From Polynucleobacter necessarius (lineage in GTDB: Bacteria > Pseudomonadota > Gammaproteobacteria > Burkholderiales > Burkholderiaceae), in contig LT606947.1 of the NCBI GenBank assembly GCA_900095165.1, positions 744,001-808,000 on the forward strand: a DNA stretch of 64,000 nt. Reading direction: 5' to 3'. The translations under genes and the position numbers were made by a program. Every line of letters starts with the position of its first letter. The first letter of the stretch is position 1. The notes beneath the pieces were generated by a model, which was not told the DNA's origin, did no database searches, and worked only from the letters and a program-made list of their open reading frames with translations. Shown one piece after another: positions 19,501-28,762 of the stretch.

Positions 19501-20083
19501 GTTTAAAGAGGCTGTAATTACCCATCAAGAATTTGTCGGTTTCAAAAGCGCCAAACTCTTTGAGTAAAACGTCATAGTGTTTTTTAAGATCAGCAGGCAA
19601 ACCCCCCCACCAATCTTGCATACACTCTTCTTGTAAACGCTTAGCATCTTCACAAAGATTAAATCCAGGTTGGACTTCTGCTGAAATTGGCGCTGCTCCA
19701 AGAAGCCTGCCAAACCATCCATGAAAGGTATCAATCACAATCGATTGAGGACTCATTAATACTTTGGAATACAGCGCTCTTGCTTGCGGTAGCAACTTCT
19801 TAGCTTCGGCATCATCTAAACCTCTGATTGTGAGCTCATGCATTAGCTGCTCATCAGTCATTTGGGAGAACTGCTCCAGTAATCCGCATAGTCGATCACG
19901 CATTTCTTGAGCAGCTTTGCGAGTAAAGGTCAACGCTAGAATCTCTTGAGGCTTAGCGCCAGCAAGCAATAAGCGCACCATGCGAGCAACCAAGAGCCAG
20001 GTCTTACCACTGCCCGCACAAGCAGAAACAATCACCGAATTATTTGGGTTGCAGGCTACAGGGTAATCAAACTTATCGCTCAC
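16559..20083 (-). CDS. addA: AddA-type helicase-nuclease (UvrD-like)
   Basis: A large SF1A helicase with C-terminal nuclease, the catalytic half of the AddAB double-strand-break resection enzyme. Motifs in order: Walker A CAGSGKTW, Ia LTFTRKAAQEM, II LIDEFQDTNPLQWQ, III VGDPKQSIYRFRRAD, the GAKGLEAPFVIM motif, VI YVAMTRAQQGLWISG, and the nuclease core LAILDYKLTVPEEG near the end. The GTG at 20083 overlaps the addB stop as GTGA and has AGGGG upstream, so I prefer it to the upstream ATG. The overlap implies translational coupling. It resects DNA ends for RecA loading. Intact. Confidence 0.9.
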   Translation of the reverse strand: MSDKFDYPVACNPNNSVIVSACAGSGKTWLLVARMVRLLLAGAKPQEILALTFTRKAAQEMRDRLCGLLEQFSQMTDEQLMHELTIRGLDDAEAKKLLPQARALYSKVLMSPQSIVIDTFHGWFGRLLGAAPISAEVQPGFNLCEDAKRLQEECMQDWWGGLPADLKKHYDVLLKEFGAFETDKFLMGNYSLFKQRGAWTFFLASCKTKGISPADALAQCLPNLSLPSPLEEFWRRPGTKEDLQVMLDCFSNGTATQKKRVSLIQKAIELHAAGQSIVEIENAWQSCFLNQKRAPSDDIANMSSPMQKYFAATGGDPTQITSIRNAWVNAYEAWFSWKNDQDAYAINVAWFAMSEAMLGHMQKAKESMRVRDFDDLEIGVSRLMADPANAAYLQSRLDAKYSHILIDEFQDTNPLQWQILRSWLEGYGQDGSRPSVFIVGDPKQSIYRFRRADPRLFTSARKFLESTLEAKYLEKNTTRRNADAINDVVNKIFLADTVPPSYIFAKQDTDWKAPIEGIAEQDFAAKGEAMLLPLIERTEQDQAERTGSALDNPIEDSGLTVGVQQRYWEGQQVSRLIHRVLATRQVIDKKDGNEYWRPARASDFILLVKRRAYLPQFERALREAGLAYDSSRLGGLLNTLEIDDLIALLTVLVSPRHDLPLAQVLRSPIFGFTEQQMQAISSHVGDSYGEIQGQTKSSWWDALQGSIDTSIQKAARYLERWRGLGELLPVHDLLDLIYQESNLRVSYVVASQNLARAQVLANLDVFLELALNQDGGRYPSLSRFIEEINVMRRGDDDETPDEGDVDAEVEDDIGEVDFDSEMSDEDQHKRVRLMTIHGAKGLEAPFVIMLDANHTEWKAPHRGVLMNWSPDESSPSHLSLYTAKSLTEKRAAIYEKENEVSENENWNVLYVAMTRAQQGLWISGVQSHIGDGISKKSWYGRALAADVETLDVTQLGEPPPQEQEKVNSSSSEPFQINHFQLSWDAAKQSHQETISNIESGALAIAEKAKEQTQAVEQPDPEILEEGTHFHKLLEFLTPHSGSQTTTLMPSEQELMNWLNINQEQAKKLTERVQVVMSAKALQKYLAENQWVQAWNEIDIADKEGKGFRLDRLVEFDDHLAILDYKLTVPEEGSEAHEKYRAQLNNYKQELGRIRPDKPAKAYLISAKGEIKEMN

Positions 20084-23073
20084 CACATCCCCTTTCTGCA
20101 AATACCTCTGGCTTCGCAATACTGGCAAACGCTATCCGGTGCAAAAGCTTTCATGGGTTTGCGTGCCCATAAGACTTCCAGGTCTTCATTGAGTTGCCCT
20201 GAAAATTGCTCCATCATCTCCGGCATCTTTTCAACCGGATGAGCCCTCACAATCTTGTCATCGGCTTTCTTGAGGTCTGCCTTTAATGACACCCACTCGG
20301 CTTGCTTGACGGTACGACCAGGAAGATGCGCTGCAATGGCATTCTCATTAACAGCGCGGGCATAGATCAATAATTGCGGATCATCTAAAAAACGTTCTGC
20401 CCGCTTCTTGATTTTGGCAATGCCTTGGTTCTTGTAGTCAATGACTGCTGCAACATTGGCATTATCAGTATTCACGTCAAAGCGGTCAGCGCGCCCAGCA
20501 ATCTCAATCTCTCTTTGCACACCATCTGGATCTGTCAGCATCACCATGAATCCAACCGGCAACTCTGCATCGTGAAATTGCCAACCCTCTGCCTCACGCT
20601 TAAGCTGCCAATCTACAAAGCTAGGAATCTGTTTTTGCCAATCACGCAAAGTGCCAGTGACTCTGGCATCACCCTTAATCAAGCGCTCAAACTCTTTTTC
20701 TGAATGCTTGGTGAGATGCTTTTGCATCCAATCGCAACGAGCATCTTCACCCTGATGAATACTTGAGTGGGGTTTTTGTTCTTCTGTTTTTAATGCTTGG
20801 AAGAAGTTCTTTAATAAGGCATGTAAAACCTGCCCTGCCAATGAAGCATCGAAGCCTTCTTCGAATTCTTTTGCTTTACGTAAACCTAGGATGCTACGGA
20901 CATAGTAACGATAAGGGCAATCTCTTAATGCTTTGTAAGCGCTAGGAGACATGCTAATCGGTATAGCAATATCCGAACTGACCGTAGTGACCGCCTCCCG
21001 CAATGGATTAGAGTGACCTGCATATGTATCAGGCCTTACTTTTAATATCGGCCAATCTGGCAGTTGGGTGCGTAGGCGACTAATCCAGGCTGACGGTCTG
21101 AGAGGTTCACCGCTTTTGCTTTTACTTTGCCAAAGTAGATCAACTTGTGGACAGGAAACCAGTAATTGCGAGAGATCTCTAGCCTGCTGAATGTATTGAG
21201 CCGTAACGGTGGAAGCTTTTAATAATCGATTGAGCGTATCTGAGAAAAATAATGGCGGCTCAGAAAACGCTGGCAACTGTTGCTCATCGCAACCCACCAA
21301 GACAACCGCATCAAACTCACGCAAACGTGTTGAGCTCAGAGGCAAAATACTCAACGTTGCTTGCGCTTGCTGACCCACCTCTTGATAGGAGGCCTCCTCA
21401 ATTACAGTCTTGAGTAAGCTCAACCACTCCGGCAAACGCATAGTGACCTGCCGATAAGCTCCTGCGCCTAAATCAAAAGTCTTGAGCACTTCGAGTAATT
21501 GCTTACCAGCGGAGTGTTTTTCAAGTTGCTGTGCCATGCCCATCTCTTGCAGATTAGATTGCAGGAGCACATATGCATTTTCACAATCGAGTTTGAGCTC
21601 CAACCACTCCGCATGGCGCTGTTGCAATAAAGTTAGTAATTGCAAGAGCGATTCATGCGGCACACTACCGCGCGATGATGAGTAGAAGTTGGCTCGCTCG
21701 ATCGCCATCCGAAAGGTTTCCCAGCCCGACTTTGCTTGGCTTGCAATCAAAATATCTTCAAGCTGAGCTATCAGACTGACACAAGCCTCCGCTGGTTTTT
21801 GCAAGGTATTGGCAATATCAAAAAATGAATTCTGCAAAAACTCTAGCAAGGTGCTTGCACTCGGCCCTTTTTTTGGCGAGCGAATCAACTCCAACCAACT
21901 ATTGAGTGATGCTGCGGCACGGGTAGTTGAAAGTTTCCAACCAGTCTCGTCACGAATACGCAGACTTGGGCCAAAGCGTGACAGCAATGCGCGCGCCCTT
22001 CTTGCAGCCAAACGATCTTGCGCAACTAATGCGATATTGGTATTGCCAGAAATTAAATGAGCCTCAATGGCTTTGGCTGCTGCCCAAGATAATTCTTCAA
22101 ACCGTCTAGCTGCGAGCAACTTCCACCCATCATGGAAACTTGCTTGAATATTGCGATCTATCAGGATCTGCTGTTCGCTATCCGCTGGTTTGAGTTGCCC
22201 TTCAGCATCTTGCCCAGTTAGTGCCTCAGACCACAATGCCACTGAATGCCAATCCATTCCAATATTCACTACAGGTGAAAATTGTGAATACTCCCACAAA
22301 TACCGAGACATCGTCTCTTGATCAATTGGTTTGGGATCGGCAGTCTCTACCCAGATCAAAGGTCTTGCTAAAGCTTGATTGGCACTTGCTGCTTGCAGAT
22401 GAGCAGCTAATGCGAAATGCTTACGCATGACAGGATCACCAGGACTACTGAGATAGCGCCAGAAAGCCAATAAAACAGTCGACTCTTGATCAACAACCTT
22501 ACGAGATAAACCAACATAGGCTTTAGCGATCGCTTGATCTAGCAGCGTTTCTACTTTTTTTACCCACAACTCTGAATCGAGGGTTTGGTTTTGCACCAAG
22601 GCATTAATCTCACTTTGCATCAGCGGTACAACCGCCTCCGACAATGAATCACATGCATCGATTACCGCCTGCGCCAAACCCCAAGCTCCCGCTTCGCTCT
22701 CAGCCTTAAACCAGCTTTGCAATGTTTTGTGTCTGCGTAGATTGATATAGACAGATAACCAACGCTCTAAATCGGTTTGCTTCTTGGGAAACCTCCATGC
22801 TCCTGGCGCAGCTTCTAGCCAGTCATTAAAACTCATGACTTGGGGCAGGAAGGCTATATGGCTTGGTAGATTGTTAGGTCGATACTTTTCTAGGGCAGCT
22901 CTCACCCCCATTAATGGGCCTGCAGTACTCAGCACCACCAAGGGGCGCTGGTTCGTTTGCACTGCACAATTCCAAATACCCTCGGCGAGCGATTTCAGAG
23001 CGCTGGCGTTGGGCGCTATTGCCCAAGTATGTGGCTGCTTTTGCTCATTTAGGGCTGGGAATGGGTGTGGCAT
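20080..23073 (-). CDS. addB: AddB-type nuclease subunit
   Basis: A 997-residue partner of AddA. The N-terminal part is an inactivated helicase fold. The C-terminal part is a PD-(D/E)XK nuclease: MSPSAYKALRDCPYRYYVRSILGL, GQVLHALLKNF, GRADRFDVN with VAAVIDYKNQ (catalytic D and K), and a closing Cys cluster (SVCQYCEARGICRKG) typical of the iron-sulfur staple with the earlier Cys of the CPYRYY motif. The order addB-addA with a 4-bp overlap is standard. The Walker A of B. subtilis AddB is not evident at the N-terminus, as in most proteobacterial members. Confidence 0.88.
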   Translation of the reverse strand: MPHPFPALNEQKQPHTWAIAPNASALKSLAEGIWNCAVQTNQRPLVVLSTAGPLMGVRAALEKYRPNNLPSHIAFLPQVMSFNDWLEAAPGAWRFPKKQTDLERWLSVYINLRRHKTLQSWFKAESEAGAWGLAQAVIDACDSLSEAVVPLMQSEINALVQNQTLDSELWVKKVETLLDQAIAKAYVGLSRKVVDQESTVLLAFWRYLSSPGDPVMRKHFALAAHLQAASANQALARPLIWVETADPKPIDQETMSRYLWEYSQFSPVVNIGMDWHSVALWSEALTGQDAEGQLKPADSEQQILIDRNIQASFHDGWKLLAARRFEELSWAAAKAIEAHLISGNTNIALVAQDRLAARRARALLSRFGPSLRIRDETGWKLSTTRAAASLNSWLELIRSPKKGPSASTLLEFLQNSFFDIANTLQKPAEACVSLIAQLEDILIASQAKSGWETFRMAIERANFYSSSRGSVPHESLLQLLTLLQQRHAEWLELKLDCENAYVLLQSNLQEMGMAQQLEKHSAGKQLLEVLKTFDLGAGAYRQVTMRLPEWLSLLKTVIEEASYQEVGQQAQATLSILPLSSTRLREFDAVVLVGCDEQQLPAFSEPPLFFSDTLNRLLKASTVTAQYIQQARDLSQLLVSCPQVDLLWQSKSKSGEPLRPSAWISRLRTQLPDWPILKVRPDTYAGHSNPLREAVTTVSSDIAIPISMSPSAYKALRDCPYRYYVRSILGLRKAKEFEEGFDASLAGQVLHALLKNFFQALKTEEQKPHSSIHQGEDARCDWMQKHLTKHSEKEFERLIKGDARVTGTLRDWQKQIPSFVDWQLKREAEGWQFHDAELPVGFMVMLTDPDGVQREIEIAGRADRFDVNTDNANVAAVIDYKNQGIAKIKKRAERFLDDPQLLIYARAVNENAIAAHLPGRTVKQAEWVSLKADLKKADDKIVRAHPVEKMPEMMEQFSGQLNEDLEVLWARKPMKAFAPDSVCQYCEARGICRKGMW

Positions 23074-23193
23074 TGAGGGTGGTTCTGAGGCTGGTTTTTT
23101 TAGTATTTAGGCAGAAAGTGTGGCTTATTGCTAATATAAGCGTTGTAGCGCAATAACTATATAAAACTAAATAAGACTAACTAAGGAATTTTC

Positions 23194-23520
23194 ATGAGTG
23201 CCGGCATCAAATATGTAACTGACGCTTCTTTCGAGCAAGACGTTCTCAAGTCCGATAAACCTGTTCTCCTCGACTTCTGGGCTGAGTGGTGTGGTCCTTG
23301 CAAGATGATTGGCCCTATCCTTGAAGAGCTGTCTGGTGAATACGGCGACAAGATCCAAATCGCTAAGATGAACGTGGATGAGAACCAAGGTGTTCCTGCC
23401 CAGTTCAATATTCGCGGCATCCCTACATTGATCCTCTTTAAGAACGGCACCGTTGCTGCTCAAAAAGTAGGCGCTTTGGCTAAATCCCAATTGACTGCAT
23501 TTATTGATAGTCACCTGTAA
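23194..23520 (+). CDS. trxA: Thioredoxin 1
   Basis: The canonical 108-residue thioredoxin with active site WCGPC (32-36), the cis-Pro loop (GIPTLILF) and Asp in the LLDFWAEW strand. AAGGAATTTTC precedes the ATG. It reduces disulfides in the cytoplasm with thioredoxin reductase. It sits upstream of rho, an order common in beta- and gammaproteobacteria, with its own terminator. Confidence 0.98.
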   Translation: MSAGIKYVTDASFEQDVLKSDKPVLLDFWAEWCGPCKMIGPILEELSGEYGDKIQIAKMNVDENQGVPAQFNIRGIPTLILFKNGTVAAQKVGALAKSQLTAFIDSHL

Positions 23521-23532
23521 ATAGTCCTTGAT

Positions 23533-23565
23533 CACAGGTTCACTGGGTGAGCCTGTGGTTTTTAG
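23533..23565 (+). terminator. Rho-independent terminator after trxA
   Basis: CACAGGTTCAC-TGG-GTGAGCCTGTG forms an 11-bp stem (one G-T pair) followed by GTTTTT, 12 nt after the trxA stop. Confidence 0.85.
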
Positions 23566-23755
23566 CTGTTTTTAGTGTAGTATCTATTTCAACGCACTTT
23601 CAGTGCCACGATTTCCAGCAAAATTCCAAGTAATTTCCCTCTCCTTCTTTTTTTAGCAACCCCCCAAAAATTCTGTTTTTCCAATCTGTCTGATATTCAT
23701 CTAGACAGCGATACTTCAAAACACATCCACATCCTTATCTACACCCGAGAACCAC
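23566..23755 (+). promoter_or_regulatory. rho: Long leader upstream of rho
   Basis: About 190 nt lie between the trxA terminator and the rho start, with pyrimidine- and C-rich parts (CCCTCTCCTTC, ACACATCCACATCCTTATCTACACCCG). In other bacteria rho is autoregulated by Rho-dependent attenuation in its leader; this C-rich, G-poor RNA would suit that. Inference from composition only. Confidence 0.4.
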
Positions 23756-25018
23756 ATGCAATTATCTGAACTCAAAGTACTCCACGTATCCGCCCTGCTT
23801 GAAATGGCAGCCAGCCTGGAGATTGAAAATACGCAACGTATGCGCAAGCAAGAGTTGATGTTTGCCATCTTGAAGAAACGCGCCAAGGAAGGTGAATCTG
23901 TTTTCGGTGACGGTACTTTGGAAGTATTGCCCGATGGCTTTGGTTTCTTGCGCTCACCAGACGCCTCTTACATGGCTTCACCAGATGACATCTACATCTC
24001 CCCTGCACAGATCCGCCGCTTTAACCTGCACACTGGTGACAGCGTTGAAGGTGAAGTTCACACCCCTAAGGATGGTGAGCGTTACTTTGCATTGGTTAAG
24101 GTAGACAAGATTAACGGTTTAGCGCCTGAGGTCCTAAAGAACCGCATCATGTTCGAGAACTTAACGCCTTTGCATCCAAATCGCGTCATTCAGTTAGAGC
24201 GTGACATCAAAGCTGAAGAGAATTTAACTGGTCGCATCATCGACATGATCTCCCCGATTGGCTATGGCCAGCGCGGCTTGATCGTGTCTTCACCTAAATC
24301 CGGCAAGACTGTGATGATGCAGCACATCGCGCATGCGATTTCTGCGAACAACCCAGATGCGATCTTGATCGTCTTGTTGGTTGATGAGCGCCCTGAAGAA
24401 GTTACTGAAATGCAACGCTCTGTCCGCGGTGAAGTGGTTGCCTCTACATTTGATGAGCCAGCTGTTCGTCACGTTCAAGTAGCCGAGATGGTGATTGAAA
24501 AGGCTAAGCGTTTAGTTGAGATGAAAAAAGATGTGATCATCCTGCTGGACTCGATTACCCGCCTTGCTCGCGCTTACAACACTGTTATCCCTTCATCTGG
24601 AAAAGTACTCTCTGGTGGTGTGGATGCCAACGCATTACAACGTCCAAAACGTTTCTTCGGTGCTGCACGTAACGTTGAAGAAGATGGCTCACTCACCATC
24701 ATCGCTACCGCCTTGATTGAAACTGGTAGCCGTATGGATGACCTCATCTACGAAGAGTTCAAAGGTACCGGCAATATGGAAGTTCACCTTGAACGTCGCT
24801 TGGCTGAGCGTCGTGTTTACCCATCGATTAACCTTAACAAGTCCGGCACCCGCCGTGAAGAGTTGCTGGTTAAAGCTGAAAATCTCCAGAAAATCTGGGT
24901 TTTACGTAAATTATTGGCCGATATGGACGATATTGAGGCGATGAACTTTATCGTTGATAAGCTCAAATCCACCAAAAATAACGGTGAATTCTTCGATTTA
25001 ATGCGTAAGGGTGGCTAA
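23756..25018 (+). CDS. rho: Transcription termination factor Rho
   Basis: The hexameric RNA helicase that ends transcription. Its 420 residues match the usual length. It has an N-terminal Rho_N helix bundle, the cold-shock-like RNA-binding domain ([15 protein letters not shown], 52-66), Walker A SSPKSGKT (178-185), Walker B with [11 protein letters not shown], the Q-loop/R-loop segment [21 protein letters not shown], and [12 protein letters not shown]-like sensor sequence ([13 protein letters not shown]). Intact. The downstream gene encodes L31, as in many betaproteobacteria. Confidence 0.98.
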   Translation: MQLSELKVLHVSALLEMAASLEIENTQRMRKQELMFAILKKRAKEGESVFGDGTLEVLPDGFGFLRSPDASYMASPDDIYISPAQIRRFNLHTGDSVEGEVHTPKDGERYFALVKVDKINGLAPEVLKNRIMFENLTPLHPNRVIQLERDIKAEENLTGRIIDMISPIGYGQRGLIVSSPKSGKTVMMQHIAHAISANNPDAILIVLLVDERPEEVTEMQRSVRGEVVASTFDEPAVRHVQVAEMVIEKAKRLVEMKKDVIILLDSITRLARAYNTVIPSSGKVLSGGVDANALQRPKRFFGAARNVEEDGSLTIIATALIETGSRMDDLIYEEFKGTGNMEVHLERRLAERRVYPSINLNKSGTRREELLVKAENLQKIWVLRKLLADMDDIEAMNFIVDKLKSTKNNGEFFDLMRKGG

Positions 25019-25164
25019 TTTAGGCTCCCAGAGACGGTAAAAGTGCGCTTTGTTGTTGATTTCATGGCATAATTTCGCCTTTACCGCTTTAATAATTTGC
25101 ATTTAACTTGGGTAAGTATTTGGGTCTTTGGACCCGAACGGCTGCCTGCTAATAGGACTTAATA

Positions 25165-25509
25165 ATGAAACCTGGCATTCATCCCGAATATCGTGAAATC
25201 GTCTTTGTAGACGTTTCTAATAACTTCAGCTTCAAGACTCGCTCCACTATGTCTACTAAAGAGACAATCAAGTGGGAAGATGGCAATGAATATCCATTGG
25301 CCAAGATCGAGACTTCATCTGAGTCACACCCTTTCTACACTGGTACCCAGAAGATTATGGATACTGCCGGTCGTGTTGAGAAATTCCGTCAGAAATTCGG
25401 CACTAAAGCTGTTGCTAAAGCAACTGGCGATGGCGCTGTTAAAACAGCTGAGAAAAAAGCTGCCGCTGCAGAAGCTAAGGCTGCTGAAAAGCCAGCTAAG
25501 AAGAAGTAA
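25165..25509 (+). CDS. rpmE2: Ribosomal protein L31, type B (zinc-free)
   Basis: [20 protein letters not shown] and [21 protein letters not shown] mark L31. There are no cysteines, so it is the C-minus (type B) paralogue that does not bind zinc. An Ala/Lys-rich tail of about 35 residues extends the core, as in relatives of this group. In many bacteria type B is induced under zinc limitation; here it may be the only L31, as it lies in the usual housekeeping place after rho. A strong terminator follows. Confidence 0.96.
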   Translation: MKPGIHPEYREIVFVDVSNNFSFKTRSTMSTKETIKWEDGNEYPLAKIETSSESHPFYTGTQKIMDTAGRVEKFRQKFGTKAVAKATGDGAVKTAEKKAAAAEAKAAEKPAKKK

Positions 25510-25570
25510 TAGACTCACTCTTCAAAGGGGCTGGGGTTTGGGTATCCACCATTCGTCCTCCCCTGCGAGA

Positions 25571-25613
25571 TAATTAAGGCAGCGTTTGCTGCCTTAATTA
25601 TTGCTGGTTTTTT
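25571..25613 (+). terminator. Strong terminator after rpmE2, abutting the next start codon
   Basis: TAATTAAGGCAGC-GTTT-GCTGCCTTAATTA is a perfect 13-bp stem with a 4-nt loop. TTGCTGG and a six-T run (25608-25613) follow. The ATG of the next gene begins at 25614, directly after the last T. Confidence 0.9.
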
Positions 25614-27341
25614 ATGGTCAAACTTACCGCCGCCGCCACCACCTCCATCCCACGCATCATTATTTTTGCGCTGACTTTGGTCTATGGTTTCGCCGGCCTC
25701 TTTGCGCACGATCCCTGGAAGAACGAAGATGCCATCGGATTTGGTGGCATGTGGACTTTGCAACATGGCAAAGCACTCGACTGGATTGTCCCGCATCTTG
25801 CTGGGCGCGATATCTCGCTTGGCTCACCCTTTCCTTATTGGCTAGGCGCCACCCTCATGGATCTATTTGGCCCATTGATTGGCGCGACGAATGCTGCGCG
25901 CCTTTATGCGGCAGTTTGCTTTTTTGCTTCTGCATTAGCTATTTGGTACGCAACTTATCTATTAGGTCGTCGTCAAGAAGTTCAACCGATGGTCTTAGCA
26001 GTTGGCGGTCAGCCTGGTCGCAAAAACTACGGCATGACTTTGGCTGACGGTGCACTATTGATTTTCTTGGCATGTGTCGGTCTTGCACAACGCGCGCATG
26101 AGACTACGCCAATGATGGCCCAACTGATGGGTATCAGCATTGTTTTGTATGGCACAGTGCGCGGCCTGGATAAGCCATGGCAAGGTGGCTTATGGACTGG
26201 TCTGGGCATTGCGATCGTTGCGCTTTCAAGCAATCTCACACTCAGCCTCATCATCGTGAGTTCCACCATCATTGCAGTCATTGCTAGTAATGCGAAGTTA
26301 CGTTTTCGTTGGGCTTTAACTAGTACTGTCTTAGGTCTGATTGGTTTTGCGATCTGGCCTGCGCTTTGGTATTTGGGCAACCTGACTCCAGAATGGCGTC
26401 ATATCGCCGAAGAAGGCTGGCGCAATATGCCAGAGATGCGCGCAACACCTTCTATTGAATCCCTCGGATTTTTGAGTGTCAACTTCTGGGCCTATGCCTG
26501 GCCAGTTTGGCCATTAGCCATCATCTCCTTCGCTCATTGGGGTCGAGTGAAAGAAGCAGGTCAATGGCGCGCACCTCATCTCTGCATTCCGCTCAGCCTA
26601 TTTATCGGTTGCTTAATTTATGTTCTGTTCAGACTAGAAGCCAATGAACATGACCTCATCATTTTGATTCCTAGTTTGTCGATCATTGCCGCATTTAGCC
26701 TGCCAATTCTGAAGCGCAGTTTAATTAGCTTCATCGATTGGTTTGCGATGTTTAGTTTCACCATGATCGCTTTGGCTATTTGGATTATTTGGATTGCTAA
26801 AGTAACCGGGTTCCCAGAATCTACCGCCGCCAATTTGGCAAGATTCCTGCCGGGCTTTCAGGCGCAGTTTGACTATATTGGGTTTCTTGTTGCCCTCATC
26901 ATTACTGGCGTGTGGTTAGCCATCGTTCGCTGGAGAACTTCTCGCGCTCCAAAAGAAATCTGGCGTTGCCTCATCATCTCCGCCTCTGGCACTACCCTGA
27001 TGTGGGTCTTATTAATGACCTTGTGGTTACCAACAATCAATTACGCTAAAACTTATCGCTATGTTTCTGATCGTCTGGTGCAAATTATTGTCAACACACC
27101 GGGATGCATTGATACCAGCAATCTTGGTTCTGCGCAGCTAGCTTCATTTAGCTACTTCACCAAGCTTCCTTTGCGTGATGATCCCAGCTGCAATCTCATG
27201 CTGACGCATAGCTCCTTAGAAGCTAAGGCATACGCAAGCCTTAATAAAAAGAAAATTGAATTACTTTGGGAAGATCGCCGGGCATCTGATCGTGACGAGC
27301 GTCTTCGCCTCTATCAAATTACCCCTGCTGGTAAAGAATAA
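25614..27341 (+). CDS. GT39/ArnT-like membrane glycosyltransferase
   Basis: A 575-residue polytopic protein with about 11-12 hydrophobic helices and a soluble C-terminal part. The first periplasmic loop has FAHDPWKNEDAIGFGGMWTLQHG, matching the acidic (D/E-rich) catalytic loop of PMT/ArnT-type enzymes that transfer sugars from polyprenyl carriers. The acceptor (lipid A, polysaccharide or protein) cannot be told. The ATG follows the rpmE2 terminator's U-run with no Shine-Dalgarno; no good later start exists before the loop. It ends 3 nt before the MATE gene and probably shares its mRNA. Confidence 0.82.
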   Translation: MVKLTAAATTSIPRIIIFALTLVYGFAGLFAHDPWKNEDAIGFGGMWTLQHGKALDWIVPHLAGRDISLGSPFPYWLGATLMDLFGPLIGATNAARLYAAVCFFASALAIWYATYLLGRRQEVQPMVLAVGGQPGRKNYGMTLADGALLIFLACVGLAQRAHETTPMMAQLMGISIVLYGTVRGLDKPWQGGLWTGLGIAIVALSSNLTLSLIIVSSTIIAVIASNAKLRFRWALTSTVLGLIGFAIWPALWYLGNLTPEWRHIAEEGWRNMPEMRATPSIESLGFLSVNFWAYAWPVWPLAIISFAHWGRVKEAGQWRAPHLCIPLSLFIGCLIYVLFRLEANEHDLIILIPSLSIIAAFSLPILKRSLISFIDWFAMFSFTMIALAIWIIWIAKVTGFPESTAANLARFLPGFQAQFDYIGFLVALIITGVWLAIVRWRTSRAPKEIWRCLIISASGTTLMWVLLMTLWLPTINYAKTYRYVSDRLVQIIVNTPGCIDTSNLGSAQLASFSYFTKLPLRDDPSCNLMLTHSSLEAKAYASLNKKKIELLWEDRRASDRDERLRLYQITPAGKE

Positions 27342-27344
27342 TAC

Positions 27345-28736
27345 GTGCTGCACTTTAAGTTATCGCGTTTGCGCGAGGATATCCCCTCCCTACTAAAACT
27401 CGCTGGCCCATTACTGATTGGACAGCTAGCAGTGATTACCTTTGGTGTTTTAGATACCGCTATGACAGCGCGCTACTCCGCTGATGACTTAGCAGCGCTT
27501 GCGATGGCATCTGCCATCTTTATCAGCATCTATGTTGGCCTGACTGGCGTGGTCTCTGCTCTTACTCCAATTGCAGGACAACTATTCGGTGCTAAGCATT
27601 TCAGTGAAATTGGTGAAGAAGTGCGTCAAGCCACTTGGCTAGCCCTAGGCCTCACCGTATTAGGTGGTGCCATTCTGCTCAATGCGGATCACCTTCTTCA
27701 AATCTCTCAAGTCACGCCCGATATTGAAGGCAAGGCTAAGCTATATCTCAATATCCTTGCCATTGGCTTACCCGCCAGCATGGCCATGCGCGTGTTCATG
27801 GTTCTACACAATGTGGTTTCTAGACCAGCAGTGATTACCGTAGTGCAACTGATTGGCTTGAGTTTAAAGCTGCCGCTCAATCTCTTATTTATTTATGGCG
27901 GCCTTGGTATTGAAGGCATGGGTGGTCCAGGTTGTGCTGTGGCCACCGTCATCATTAATTGGTTCTGGCTCATCATCACTCTTGGCTTTGTACTCTTTGA
28001 TGGCTTTTATAGGCCATTCAAGATCTTTGCGCGTTTTAGCTGGCCTGACTGGCATCGCATCTGGACTTTACTGAAACTAGGTGCGCCCATTGGCTTTAGT
28101 TATTTGATTGAAGTAACCTCCTTCACCTTTATGTCGCTCTTCATTGCGCGCCTTGGCAGTACTGCTTTAGCTGGCCACCAAATTGTGGCCAATATGGGGA
28201 CTGTGATTTACATGGTGCCCTTATCCCTATCCATTGCAACTATGACACTAGTCTCTCAATCGATTGGAGCTAACAAGCAGGAACGTGCTGAAGAGATTGG
28301 CTGGTCATCGGTTTTTTTCACAACCACTTTATGCATCACGATTGGTATTGCGGTATGGATTTTCCGGGTACAACTCTTAGATCTCTACGATCCACCTGCA
28401 GAAGTTAAAATGTTTTCGATTCCGCTATTTTTGTTTATCGCTTTTTATCAAGTGTTTGATGCTCTGCAGATTACTGCGGCATTTATTCTGCGTGCTTACC
28501 GCATCGCCTTCTGGCCGATGATGATTTATGCTGGTTCACTTTGGGGTGTAGGCTTGGGTGGTGGCTACTTAATGGGCTTTAATGTCTTTGGCAATACGCC
28601 TGAGTTTTTACAAGGTGCCAATGGCTTTTGGGCTGGTAACAGCATGAGCCTAGGATTAGCTGGACTGCTTTTACTCTACCTCTTTAGAAAAACAGCGGCG
28701 CGTTTTGAGAAAACGCATCCGCCGGTTGAGCTTTAG
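27345..28736 (+). CDS. MATE-family multidrug/cation antiporter
   Basis: A 463-residue, 12-helix MATE transporter of the NorM branch: LAGPLLIGQLAVITFGVLDTAMTARYSADDLAALA at the N-terminus, GQLFGAKHFSEIGEEVRQA, and the second-half repeat with STALAGHQIVANMGTVIYMVPLSLS and SIGANKQERAEE. These proteins expel cationic drugs in exchange for Na+ or H+. The gene starts with GTG 3 nt after the glycosyltransferase stop. Intact. Confidence 0.93.
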   Translation: MLHFKLSRLREDIPSLLKLAGPLLIGQLAVITFGVLDTAMTARYSADDLAALAMASAIFISIYVGLTGVVSALTPIAGQLFGAKHFSEIGEEVRQATWLALGLTVLGGAILLNADHLLQISQVTPDIEGKAKLYLNILAIGLPASMAMRVFMVLHNVVSRPAVITVVQLIGLSLKLPLNLLFIYGGLGIEGMGGPGCAVATVIINWFWLIITLGFVLFDGFYRPFKIFARFSWPDWHRIWTLLKLGAPIGFSYLIEVTSFTFMSLFIARLGSTALAGHQIVANMGTVIYMVPLSLSIATMTLVSQSIGANKQERAEEIGWSSVFFTTTLCITIGIAVWIFRVQLLDLYDPPAEVKMFSIPLFLFIAFYQVFDALQITAAFILRAYRIAFWPMMIYAGSLWGVGLGGGYLMGFNVFGNTPEFLQGANGFWAGNSMSLGLAGLLLLYLFRKTAARFEKTHPPVEL

Positions 28737-28762
28737 CTGAGATTCAATTTCAGCAAAAGGAT

